DNA of 33,716 nucleotides, from the NCBI GenBank assembly GCA_947495425.1, contig CANLYR010000048.1, forward strand, positions 1-33,716. The letters are read 5' to 3'. Below are positions 25,477 to 33,073 of the stretch, piece after piece. Numbering within the stretch: position 1 is the first letter of the stretch; every line of letters begins with the position of its first letter. The notes beneath the pieces are model-generated. The model saw nothing but the letters and a program-made list of their open reading frames with translations, ran no database searches and was not told where the DNA came from. The translations under genes and the position numbers were made by a program. The stretch is from an uncultured Aquimarina sp. Its GTDB lineage: Bacteria; Bacteroidota; Bacteroidia; Flavobacteriales; Flavobacteriaceae.

Positions 25477-26037
25477 CTATATGGCTAGCTTCTCTTTAAT
25501 CGCTTTTACGTCGAGATTATTGAGTAATTCTATTAAATTTGGATACCATTTTTCGTGATAGCCAAAAGCTTTTACTCTAAATTCTTTAATTGCTTTTTCT
25601 TTTGCCCAATCTTCGAACACGATTCGATATGCCGCAATAATGGCGCCTGTTCTATCAGAGCCGTGCCAACAGTGTATAAGTATGGGTTTCTCGGAAGTTT
25701 GAATTATTTGTAAAGCTTTTATAAGATCATCTTCGGTTAAAATACCAGCTTTGAGAGGAAGTCGTTTTAATTGTAAGTTAGTACGTCGTGCTTTTTTGTC
25801 ATCACCCCATAATCTTCTTACATTGAGAATGGTTTTAAACCCTTTTTCTTCAAGTGCTTTAAACCCTTTTCTGCTAGGTTGTTCAGAGCGATATATAGAA
25901 TCATTGATCTGGTAAAGATTTTTGAAGTACCTGGATTCTATTTTTTGATATTCTGTTTCTTGTGCGTTACTTTTCAGAACAAAAAAAAGCAAACCTAAGC
26001 AAAATAGTTTAATACAATTTCTAATAAAATAATTCAT
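25477..26037 (-). CDS. Secreted dual-specificity/tyrosine phosphatase-like protein
   Basis: 186 residues with a hydrophobic signal peptide (LFCLGLLFFVLKSNA), so exported to the periplasm or surface. The cysteine phosphatase signature HCWHGSDRTG (HCx5R) is intact, with the usual upstream segment YRSEQPSRKGFKALEEKGFKTI split over the N-terminal beta-strand and an LNVR turn. Substrates of such periplasmic members could be phosphotyrosine, polysaccharide or inositol phosphates. It follows the Cys-array microprotein by 79 bp on the same strand and may share its transcript. Confidence 0.85.
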   Translation of the reverse strand: MNYFIRNCIKLFCLGLLFFVLKSNAQETEYQKIESRYFKNLYQINDSIYRSEQPSRKGFKALEEKGFKTILNVRRLWGDDKKARRTNLQLKRLPLKAGILTEDDLIKALQIIQTSEKPILIHCWHGSDRTGAIIAAYRIVFEDWAKEKAIKEFRVKAFGYHEKWYPNLIELLNNLDVKAIKEKLAI

Positions 26038-26116
26038 ATAAGACTTAAAAATTAGGAGGAATATGTGCCTCTATTAGCGTTAGTTATGTTAGTTACAACA
26101 ATTGCGTTTATCACAA

Positions 26117-26209
26117 TTACATCGATGGCATGGGCATTGCCTTTGTGCTACACGATATACAATTACACTTAGAACAGCTACAATGTGTACACTTACAGTT
26201 ATTTTTCAT
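26117..26209 (-). CDS. Metallothionein-like Cys-array microprotein, 30 residues
   Basis: ATG 26209 to TAA 26117-26119. The sequence starts MKNNCKCTHCSCSKCNCISC: seven Cys in a perfectly regular CxC-xx-CxC-xx-CxC-xx-C pattern (C5, 7, 10, 12, 15, 17, 20), one His, then a short Met/Pro tail (TKAMPMPSM). This density and spacing are typical of metal-thiolate clusters. It lacks a signal peptide. Its stop is 79 bp upstream of the phosphatase start on the same strand. I know of no named family with exactly this form. The regular array is unlikely by chance in an AT-rich intergenic region. Confidence 0.6.
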   Translation of the reverse strand: MKNNCKCTHCSCSKCNCISCSTKAMPMPSM

Positions 26210-26576
26210 TTCATATAGTTTTTAAAGTGATTTGATACATATACTCTAATTTACAATAAAATGGTTTAATTTCTCGAAATACAATTCAAATATAATTTGT
26301 ATGGGATTTTTAAAAAATGTAGAGTACTTATATGAATCAGCTGTAAAGATCAGTGGATAATCTGTATTTTGGTTATGGAGTGAAATTCGTTACTCAAGGA
26401 TCTAACGAGTACAAATTTTTGGGGGGGGGGGGAATAGAATATGATAAGACGTAGCCTTAGCAAGCTTCAACTATGATAATGTGTGCCAAGCTTATATAAT
26501 AGACATCTTGCTATCGAAGTACGAATGCATAAATAACATTTGACTGTAACATTATTTCAGGACGGGACATTACGAT
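26210..26576. other. Intergenic region with a 12-G homopolymer
   Basis: No credible gene. It holds a tract of twelve G (26421-26432) preceded by five T, and a hairpin TCGTTA/TAACGA (26387-26392 with 26403-26408). The tract is about 210 bp upstream of the microprotein gene, which reads away from it. Confidence 0.6.
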
Positions 26577-26615
26577 AAAAAAACCGGCTGAGAGATTAAA
26601 TCAGCCGGTTTTTTT
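26577..26615 (-). terminator. Terminator of the 8-Cys protein gene
   Basis: AACCGGCTGA (26582-26591) pairs perfectly with TCAGCCGGTT (26601-26610), loop 9 nt, between long A and T tracts. It lies 16 bp past the stop of the minus-strand gene. Confidence 0.88.
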
Positions 26616-26630
26616 GGAACGTATATATCT

Positions 26631-26879
26631 TTAAGCCATGCCACTCTGTGGAGCCCAATGTGAACACAACATACCAGGTGATGCTTTCTCTGGGTTAGCA
26701 CAATTACTTGTTTCGTATCGTAGACAGCTTTTGCAATTACGATCGTCCTTCAATGCAGCTTTCATTTCAAAACTGTCACAAGTGTAATGACTACTTACCT
26801 TTACACCATGTATTTTACATTGATTATTTGTCATTAAATTTTCACAGTTCTCACAACCGTTTCCTAATCGTATAGCCAT
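26631..26879 (-). CDS. Conserved-type 8-Cys zinc-knuckle-like protein
   Basis: 82 residues with eight Cys in two similar halves: C9xxC12-x8-C21-x12-C34 and C49xxC52-x7-C60-x11-C72. This suggests an internal duplication of a four-Cys metal-binding unit (zinc or iron-sulfur). His residues 24, 31 and 74 lie nearby. There is no signal peptide. The function is unknown. It has its own terminator and a TAAATTTG -7 box (26903-26910), so it is a monocistronic, real gene. Confidence 0.75.
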   Translation of the reverse strand: MAIRLGNGCENCENLMTNNQCKIHGVKVSSHYTCDSFEMKAALKDDRNCKSCLRYETSNCANPEKASPGMLCSHWAPQSGMA

Positions 26880-26902
26880 AACTTTTATTTTTTTAATTCT
26901 AT

Positions 26903-26910
26903 CAAATTTA
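26903..26910 (-). promoter_or_regulatory. Probable -7 box for the 8-Cys protein
   Basis: TAAATTTG on the minus strand, an exact TAnnTTTG match 23 bp upstream of the start and in the same local context (TAAATTTGATA) as the sod box. Confidence 0.45.
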
Positions 26911-27097
26911 GTTGCATTTAGTATTAGAATGAATTTAAATAGCTCTAATTGAATAGTTTGTATTTAGATCGTTTAAGAATAAAAGGTGTAAAGTAAACAT
27001 TTCAAAACATGCCATTTGACGATATTGTATATATCCTATCTTGTTTTGCGCAAATGAAAAGATTTACAATGCTTTTACACGATAACTCTTTCATTAG
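26911..27097. other. Chromosomal flank of the island
   Basis: AT-rich, no gene seen. It ends at the discriminator base of the tRNA-Ala fragment. Confidence 0.4.
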
Positions 27098-27143
27098 TGG
27101 AGAAGATGGGACTCGAACCCACGACCTCTTGACTGCCAGTCAA
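27098..27143 (-). other. Truncated tRNA-Ala(GGC) 3' portion: left attachment site of the island
   Basis: On the minus strand the sequence reads TTGACTGGCAGTCAAG, an anticodon arm with a CTGGCAG loop (anticodon GGC). A variable region follows, then the T-arm GTGGG-TTCGAGT-CCCAT, the acceptor strand CTTCTCC and discriminator A; CCA is not encoded. The 5' half is missing: upstream is AT-rich sequence that cannot form the D-arm or acceptor stem. This is the displaced 3' end left when an element integrates in a tRNA gene. The intact tRNA should lie at the other, unseen end of the element. Confidence 0.85.
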
Positions 27144-27153
27144 AAATATTATA

Positions 27154-27228
27154 TATTAGTTTTTATTAGTTTTTTATAAATATAATGATTATTAGGAATT
27201 TATGTAAAAAATATTAGTAGTTACTAAT
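27154..27228. repeat. TATTAGt repeats between the attachment site and the integrase gene
   Basis: TATTAGT at 27154-27160, 27164-27170 and 27212-27218, TATTAGG at 27190-27196, and an inverted ACTAAT at 27223-27228 that forms a near-palindrome with the third copy. The first two are exactly 10 bp apart. They are candidate arm-type sites for the integrase or excisionase. The region is AT-rich, which raises the chance background. Confidence 0.4.
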
Positions 27229-27258
27229 TGATAATACTTGTTTATTTCTTTATTTTTT

Positions 27259-27276
27259 GTGCAAATTATGTGCAAA
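27259..27276. repeat. GTGCAAA direct repeat upstream of the integrase gene
   Basis: GTGCAAA occurs at 27259-27265 and 27270-27276, 11 bp apart, one helical turn. It is a plausible binding site for the integrase or a regulator, 30 bp before the integrase ATG. Confidence 0.4.
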
Positions 27277-27306
27277 CGGATTATCTTAGCTTAAAGAAAA
27301 ATAGTT

Positions 27307-28545
27307 ATGAATTATAACATTTCGATCTTTCAAGATAGAAGGAGGTCCAAAAAGAATGGATTATACCCGATTAAGCTAAGAGTATATTCTTCTTTATCTA
27401 AAACAAAGAAATTGTATCCATTGAATATTGACCTAAGTGAAAAGGATTTTGAACATATATGGGAAAGTAACGTGCGTTTACGTGGAAAGAATGAAGAGTT
27501 ACGAATAGAACTTGAAGGGATTCAGAGTAGAGCTAATAATGAAGCTAAAAAAATTAATCATTTTTCTTTTGAAGCATTTGAAAAGAAATTGTTTCGAAGA
27601 TCGGCAGATGGAAATAACGTCTTTTATCATTTCCAAAAAATTATTGACTCTAAAAACAAAAAGAATAATATAGGAAGCTCGATTAGTTATACATACGCTT
27701 TAAATTCCTTGAAGAAATTTGTTGTTTTGAAGACTGGAAATGAACCAAAGCGTTTACTATTCGATACTATAAGTCCAGGATGGCTCGAAGAATATGAAGA
27801 ATATATGTTAGATTTGGGAAAAAGTATTACTACTGTTGGGATATATTGTAGAAATTTACGAGCTATCTTTAATAACGCTATTGAAGAAAACGATATTCAT
27901 AAAGATTTGTATCCCTTTGGAAAAGGGAAGTATCAAATTCCTGAAGGGAAAAAGGTCAAAAAAGCATTAACACAACAACAATTATCTATTTTGTATAATG
28001 CTAAAGCAAAAACTCTAGAACAGCAGAAAGCAAAGGACTTTTGGTTTTTTAGCTATGCTTGTAATGGGATAAACATGAAAGATATTGTGTTGTTAAAGTT
28101 TTCTGATATAAAGGATGAAGCCTTTCATTATTATAGGGCAAAGACATTTAAAAAGTCTAAACAAAAGACCAAAATAAAGGTATACTTAAATGAGTATGCA
28201 AAAGCTATAATCGAAAAATATGGAAATACCTCCTCTTCAGAATATGTGTTTCCAATTTTGGATAAGGATAATTCGCCAACCGAGACACATAGGCGAGTTA
28301 AAAACTTCACCAAGCTAGTAAATCAACATATAAAAAAAATTGCTAAGGATAACGATCTGCCGGAAGACATCTCAACATATTGGGCGAGGCATAGTTTCGC
28401 TACGAATGCTGTTCGTAAAGGAGCTAGTTTGGAATTTATCAGTGAAGCATTGGATCATAGTGACCTCAAAGTTACTAAAGCCTATTTCGCCGGATTTGAA
28501 GATGAAGCTAAGAAAGAGTTTGCTGAAAATTTAATGGATTTCTAA
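27307..28545 (+). CDS. int: Tyrosine recombinase (integrase) with non-canonical active site
   Basis: Integrates and excises the element at tRNA-Ala. 412 residues: a short N-terminal arm-type domain (YPIKLRVYSSLSKTK), a core-binding SAM-like domain (~100-215), and a catalytic domain (~220-405). Catalytic residues: Arg II at 361 in YWARHSFATNA, His384 in LDHSD, nucleophile Tyr393 in KAYFAGF. The position of Arg I is Asn253 (CNGINMKDI), and the His of the HxxR box is Tyr358. Loss of Arg I is known in the CTnDOT integrase, so the enzyme may still be active. The frame is intact, unlike several downstream genes. It lies 164 bp from the attachment site. Confidence 0.93.
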   Translation: MNYNISIFQDRRRSKKNGLYPIKLRVYSSLSKTKKLYPLNIDLSEKDFEHIWESNVRLRGKNEELRIELEGIQSRANNEAKKINHFSFEAFEKKLFRRSADGNNVFYHFQKIIDSKNKKNNIGSSISYTYALNSLKKFVVLKTGNEPKRLLFDTISPGWLEEYEEYMLDLGKSITTVGIYCRNLRAIFNNAIEENDIHKDLYPFGKGKYQIPEGKKVKKALTQQQLSILYNAKAKTLEQQKAKDFWFFSYACNGINMKDIVLLKFSDIKDEAFHYYRAKTFKKSKQKTKIKVYLNEYAKAIIEKYGNTSSSEYVFPILDKDNSPTETHRRVKNFTKLVNQHIKKIAKDNDLPEDISTYWARHSFATNAVRKGASLEFISEALDHSDLKVTKAYFAGFEDEAKKEFAENLMDF

Positions 28546-28551
28546 TAATTT

Positions 28552-29637
28552 ATGTCCTATTCAAAAGAAGATTTAATTAGAGATTTACAAAAGTTCAGTA
28601 CGGTTGTTGAACGATTAGACTTTTTTAAAAATAGTAAGGAAAAACATTCTCATCTGTCTGTTGATACTGTGGAAGAAGTAACTACCAATTTACAAATTCC
28701 TATTGATATTTATAAGCAATTCTTTGAGCAGAAAGAAAAAACAACAGAATTTCGATTCTGGTTTTTACAATACAACGCTATGTTAGTTTTGGAAAACATA
28801 AAAGGTGAAATAAACATAACTCAAAAGTTAGAATCACCGCTACGGGATCAAATTCTAAAAGGGGAAATCAAAAAGATTACCGACTTAGAAGATAGAGCGA
28901 ATCGATTACTGGAAGAAGGCGTAATAGATATCTATGCTGAACAGATAGATTCCAATTATATTAAAGAAATAGAATATTTACGAATCAAAGCAAACTATTA
29001 TAAGTCCAACGTTTTACCATCCATCGACATAGATCGGGAAGTGGTTCGTGTTTACGCTATTCATATTTATTTAAAACACTTTTTAGAAAAAGAACTACAG
29101 CAGTTCACAGGAGATATTCTGGATGTAATAGCCTTGGGAAAACTAGAAAAAGAAGAGGAAACAATTGTGGTAGTTCAGGAGAACAAAAATTTTGTGAGTC
29201 TTTATGAAGATCACGGATTATCATCTTTTGCCAAACCAAGGGAACGAGGACTACCCATTTTTGAAAGTTCTTCCATATCTCCATTATGTAATCTCTTAAA
29301 CCCTTATTTTTCAGAACAGGATTTTTACTATTTGGAGAGCCTATTTGAAACAGCAGTCCAGCTTCCGAGGAAACTATTTTTTCTTTCTTAAGGGAATAAG
29401 CTAGCAGATGTCTTTTGGCAATTGTATGAAAATAAATTAGTGTTCAATTGTAATAAAATGCAGTTAGAGCAATGGATAGCATTGAATTTTCAATATTTGG
29501 AAAGAGGGAATGCCAAGGATTTTACCCTGAAATATCTGAATAAAATTATCTCTACAGATTGTTCAACGTGTAAAAATCCGATTGTAAAGATTTATAACGA
29601 CACTTCTACAGGAAAAAAACTGTTAGAGATTACTTAA
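28552..29637 (+). pseudogene. Element protein of unknown function, interrupted by an in-frame TAA
   Basis: The first part is 279 codons (28552-29391). After the TAA (29389-29391) the same frame stays open to 29637 and reads GNKLADVFWQLYENKLVFNC and on to STCKNPIVKIYN. Total length would be 361 residues. Proteins of this kind follow the integrase in Bacteroidetes elements, and the segment after the stop looks like their conserved C-terminal part. A single change TCA to TAA would explain the lesion. No domain of known function is seen; it is helical and rich in Lys and Glu. Confidence 0.75.
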
Positions 29638-29654
29638 AATTTGGTGGTTTTGAG

Positions 29655-29674
29655 TGGGGGTTGGATTTCCCCCA
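29655..29674. other. Hairpin between the broken gene and the HTH gene
   Basis: TGGGGG (29655-29660) pairs with CCCCCA (29669-29674) around an 8-nt loop, 18 bp after the previous stop. There is no T-tract, so a terminator role is uncertain. Confidence 0.4.
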
Positions 29675-29706
29675 TTGTATACCTACAAAACACTCTCCTA
29701 ACATTG

Positions 29707-29729
29707 CGGTATAAAAATTAAATATACCG
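29707..29729. promoter_or_regulatory. Palindrome immediately before the HTH gene: operator or start-region hairpin
   Basis: CGGTATA (29707-29713) and TATACCG (29723-29729) are exact inverted repeats separated by 9 bp, ending 2 bp before the ATG at 29732. This suits a dimer-binding operator for autoregulation by the HTH protein, or an RNA hairpin limiting translation. Confidence 0.5.
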
Positions 29730-29731
29730 TT

Positions 29732-30070
29732 ATGGAAGAACTATCATTTGACAAATTACCAAAGGTCGTTGCCAAACTTCGAAACGAAGTAAGTGAGATC
29801 AAAAGAATCTTATTACAGCACCAAGAAGAAATACCAGAAAAAGATCAATTGTTTAGTGTAAAAGAAGCAGCAACTTTTCTGGAGGTTTCAGTACCTACCA
29901 TCTATGGATACGTACAGCACAAGCAAATTCCTGTAATGAAAAAGCATAAGAAGCTCTATTTCTCAAAACTGGAGCTTATCGATTGGATCAAAACAGGAAG
30001 AAAGAAAACGCTTGTAGAGATACAAGAAGAAGTAGATCAGTTATTAGCCACTAAAAAGAGAAGGGTATGA
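29732..30070 (+). CDS. Excisionase/MerR-like helix-turn-helix protein
   Basis: 112 residues. Residues ~40-92 form a winged helix of the excisionase type: LFSVKEAATFLEVSVPTIYG (recognition helix) followed by the wing HKQIPVMKKHKKLYFSKLEL and IDWIKTGRK. The N-terminal 35 residues are a likely coiled coil (LPKVVAKLRNEVSEIKRIL). It probably controls excision or transcription of the element. Its stop overlaps the next start (ATGA at 30067-30070), so translation is coupled. Confidence 0.85.
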   Translation: MEELSFDKLPKVVAKLRNEVSEIKRILLQHQEEIPEKDQLFSVKEAATFLEVSVPTIYGYVQHKQIPVMKKHKKLYFSKLELIDWIKTGRKKTLVEIQEEVDQLLATKKRRV

Positions 30071-30246
30071 TCACTAGAAAACATATCCTATCGAAAACAC
30101 ATTACGGAATACGCATTTATAGTTATATCCTTACATACTATTTTCTAGAAGAGAATACGGTATTATCCATAAATGGTAACCGTTGTAAACCTGTAAACAA
30201 TCCATTCTCTCCAGATAAAAAAAGAGTTTACAAATTCAGATTGTAA
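30067..30246 (+). pseudogene. Small conserved element ORF, frameshifted
   Basis: ATG 30067, overlapping the HTH stop, encodes 59 residues starting MITRKHILSKTHYGIRIYSY with NGNRCKPVNNPFSPDKK near the end. The frame closes at TAA 30244-30246. In the +2 frame the expected continuation (NFKGDAFDFAQLHF) runs from about 30235 straight into the primase frame. Small proteins beginning RKHIL(S/Q)KTHYG and containing a DVFDFAxLH segment are, as I recall, usual in these elements at about 100 residues. A one-base indel between 30225 and 30244 is the simplest explanation. Confidence 0.55.
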
Positions 30247-32789
30247 ACAACATAGCTGTTTACAATGATATAATAGATCAAAACTTCAAAGGGGATGCTT
30301 TTGATTTTGCACAGCTACATTTTAAAACCAGTACTGAAGACGAATTGCTCATTTGTATTAATGACACTTTGAATTTGAGATTAGAATCCAAAGTGTCAGA
30401 TTATGATAGCCGATTAGAACGAGTACAAAAAGGTTTAGATGCCATACCAGATCAGGAGTGGAATCCACGATTTAGTTATTTTAACAGAAACCTCTATAGC
30501 CTATATACCTCAAAAACTGTTGGGATCTATGATACTTATATAATGATTACCGATACCGTTCGCAAGTATCGAACCGATACCATAAGAAAACTATTGACAG
30601 AAAAAGAACAAAAGAAGTATAAAACACAACATTTTGATTATGTCACCTTTTCAGGAATGTTTACCAAAAGAAATAATGCTTCTCTAATAAAACATTCAGA
30701 ACTGTTAACGGTAGATATTGATCATATAAGTTCAGAGAGTAAACTTCAAAAAATAAAAGACAACCTTTTAAATGATCCTTACTTCGCTACCGAGCTATTA
30801 TTTACTTCACCAAGAGGAAGAGGATTAAAATGGGTTGTCAAAATATCCTTGGAAAAAGCAACACATCTGAAATATTTTCAGGCGATCTCCAATTACTTAA
30901 AAAAGACATATAATATAAAGGTCGATGCTAGTGGGAGGGATGTTAGCAGAGCATGCTTATTACCCTACGATCCAGAAGCCTATATCAATCCAACATACTG
31001 TGTACATTGAAAAAAGAAAGAATTTGAAGTAGAAGAGTGGATTCTGGTCCATGAAGAAAAGGCGGAATCCAGTAAGAAAGAAATCATACCCTTGTATCCA
31101 ATTTCAAAAACTAATGAAGAAGCAGTAGAGCATCTGGTACAATGCATAGAGGCAACTAGAACAGACGTAACGGCTAGTTATGATGATTGGTTAAAAATTG
31201 GTTTTGCACTTGCAAATGAATTTGGTGAATCAGGAGCTTATTATTTTCATAGAATTAGTAAATATTATCCTAAATATACTTACGAAGAATGTGAAAAGAA
31301 ATATCAACAATGCACTAAGGCAAAAGGAAGCGGAGTGAAGATTTCAACCCTTTTTCATTATGCTAAACAAGCAGGATATGTTGTAAAACCGAAAAGAATT
31401 CAAATCTCTAATACAGAGCGAAACTCAAATAAAATTGAAATTCCAGAAAAGAAGTTACCCGAATTTTCGAATATTATTTTTGAAGAACTGCCAAACTTTT
31501 TTAAAGAATCAACCGAAAGAGCTAATAATTCCAGAGAGCGTGATATTTTATTGTTAGGGACGATTACAGTATTAAGTGCGTGTTTACCAAATGTTTCTGG
31601 GATATATGATAATCTCACGGTATACCCTAATTTATATTTGTTTATTACTGCTCCACCATCTTCTGGGAAAGGACGTGTAAACTTATGTAAACGGATTGTA
31701 TACGCTATCCATAAGCAAAAGAGAGAAGAAACTAGTAATGGTAAAATGCAATATGAAGTGGAGCTAGCTGAATACCAAAGTAAAAAGAGTAAGGATAAAA
31801 GCCTAACAAAACCTATAAAGCCGAGAGAACAAATGTTATTTATACCAGCCAATAGTAGTGCGACAGGAGCTTTTGAACTGCTAGACCAAAATGATGGATC
31901 CGGATTGATCTTTGAAACGGAAGTAGATACATTAGCCCAAACTTTTAAGACTGAGTATGGTAATTATAGTGATGGATTTAGGAATGCATTTCATCACGAA
32001 GCGATTAGCTACTACCGGCGAACTGATAGTGAACTCATAGAAATACCTCAACCTAAGATTTCTACAGTACTCACAGGAACACCGGATCAGGTGGCTATTC
32101 TTAATGCCAGATTCGCAAAATGGTTTATTCAGTCGTTTTATGTTTTAGAAGATGGAGCACCAGAAAAAATGGAGAGATGTTTTTGCGAATGCTGGCAGAA
32201 TAGGATTGGATGCTTATTATGATCAGTTGGGAGTAATATTCACTAACTACAATCAAAAAATAGTAACCTATCACAATGGTATTCAGTTTCGTTTAAGTCT
32301 GGAAGAAGGAAGACAGTTCCATACTTTTTTAGTATACAGTATGATAAGTTTGTTTTTCTAAAAAAAGAAGATTTAGAGGCTTCATTATTAAGATTAGGGG
32401 TGATATGTTTTCGACTTTCTATGATTTTTTCGATCATCAGAGCGTTAGAGAATGATAGGTTGCAACCTATTGTAGAATGTGAGCAACGGGATTTTGAAAT
32501 TGCGTTAAGTATGATCAAAGTGTTATTAGAACATACTGAAGAAGTATTTTTGTACTTACCGAAAAAAGAATTGATACTACCTAAAAGTAAAAACGTCAAG
32601 AAATTGTTTTTGGATACATTGCCAAAAGAGTTTACCACTCAGGTATACAAAAAGCTGGGAGAAAGGTATAAACTGTCTCTTTCTACTTCTAAAAGATATA
32701 TTACTGAATTCATCAAAAAAGGATACGTAAACAAAAAATCTCATGGTAATTTTATCAATAAGCTCATAAAGTTCAGGAACCTTTCATAA
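30219..32789 (+). pseudogene. Primase-helicase of the element (BT4734/VirE-N, PriCT-2, DUF3987), multiply disrupted
   Basis: Four pieces of one gene. Piece 1 to TGA 31008-31010 holds the BT4734/BF3469 domain (HFDYVTFSGMFTKRN, TVDIDHIS, LLFTSPRGRGLKWVV, DASGRDVSRACLL). The same frame continues as piece 2 with a PriCT-2 helical domain (YDDWLKIGFALANEFG, ISTLFHYAKQAGY) and DUF3987 ATPase (ITAPPSSGKGR Walker A-like; GLIFETEVDTLAQ Walker B-like). At the A6 run 32164-32169 the frame shifts to WRDVFANAGRIGLD; at the T6 run 32335-32340 it shifts again to SIQYDKFVFLKKEDLEASLL, ending at 32789. No ATG begins piece 1. It presumably once primed and unwound element DNA; a full product is not possible now. 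Confidence 0.8.
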
Positions 32790-33000
32790 TTTTAGAAGAA
32801 GAGTTTATCATTATCAAATCAAATTCGTTAGTTTGTTAAGCCCAAAGATTATGCATTAAACGTAATATTAATAGCTTAGATTTTTAACTATAAATTGTTA
32901 TTAAGTATTGGGAGAAGGTCACGACGTCAAGGATATTTTACGATTCACTATTTTCAAATTAGAAATGATATAAAAAAACTACTATCTATTTTACTGGTCT
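32790..33000. other. Spacer between the primase remnant and the IS200-type element
   Basis: AT-rich, no open frame or clear repeat. The exact IS boundary cannot be set. Confidence 0.4.
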
Positions 33001-33018
33001 CAGAATAGGTTGAAAGCC

Positions 33019-33035
33019 CTGCAATTTCATTGCAG
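33019..33035 (+). repeat. Left-end hairpin of the IS200-type element
   Basis: CTGCAAT (33019-33025) pairs with ATTGCAG (33029-33035), loop TTC. It is the likely TnpA recognition hairpin at the left end. Confidence 0.75.
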
Positions 33036-33053
33036 TACTTTAGTAGTGCGAAA

Positions 33054-33072
33054 AAATCTATATATTAGATTT
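33054..33072 (+). promoter_or_regulatory. Leader hairpin abutting the tnpA start codon
   Basis: AAATCTA (33054-33060) pairs with TAGATTT (33066-33072), loop TATAT, ending 1 nt before ATG 33074. IS200 is known to repress tnpA translation with a 5' UTR stem-loop, and this hairpin is in the right place to do the same. Confidence 0.5.
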
Positions 33073-33073
33073 G

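Noticed and set aside
27098..27143. Functional tRNA gene
   Set aside because: The D-arm and the 5' acceptor strand are missing, so it cannot fold into a tRNA; it is an attachment-site fragment.
32164..32340. Programmed frameshifting at the A6 and T6 runs
   Set aside because: Two shifts plus a nonsense codon and another probable indel in the same gene fit decay (or homopolymer read errors) better than recoding, and no stimulatory structure is apparent.
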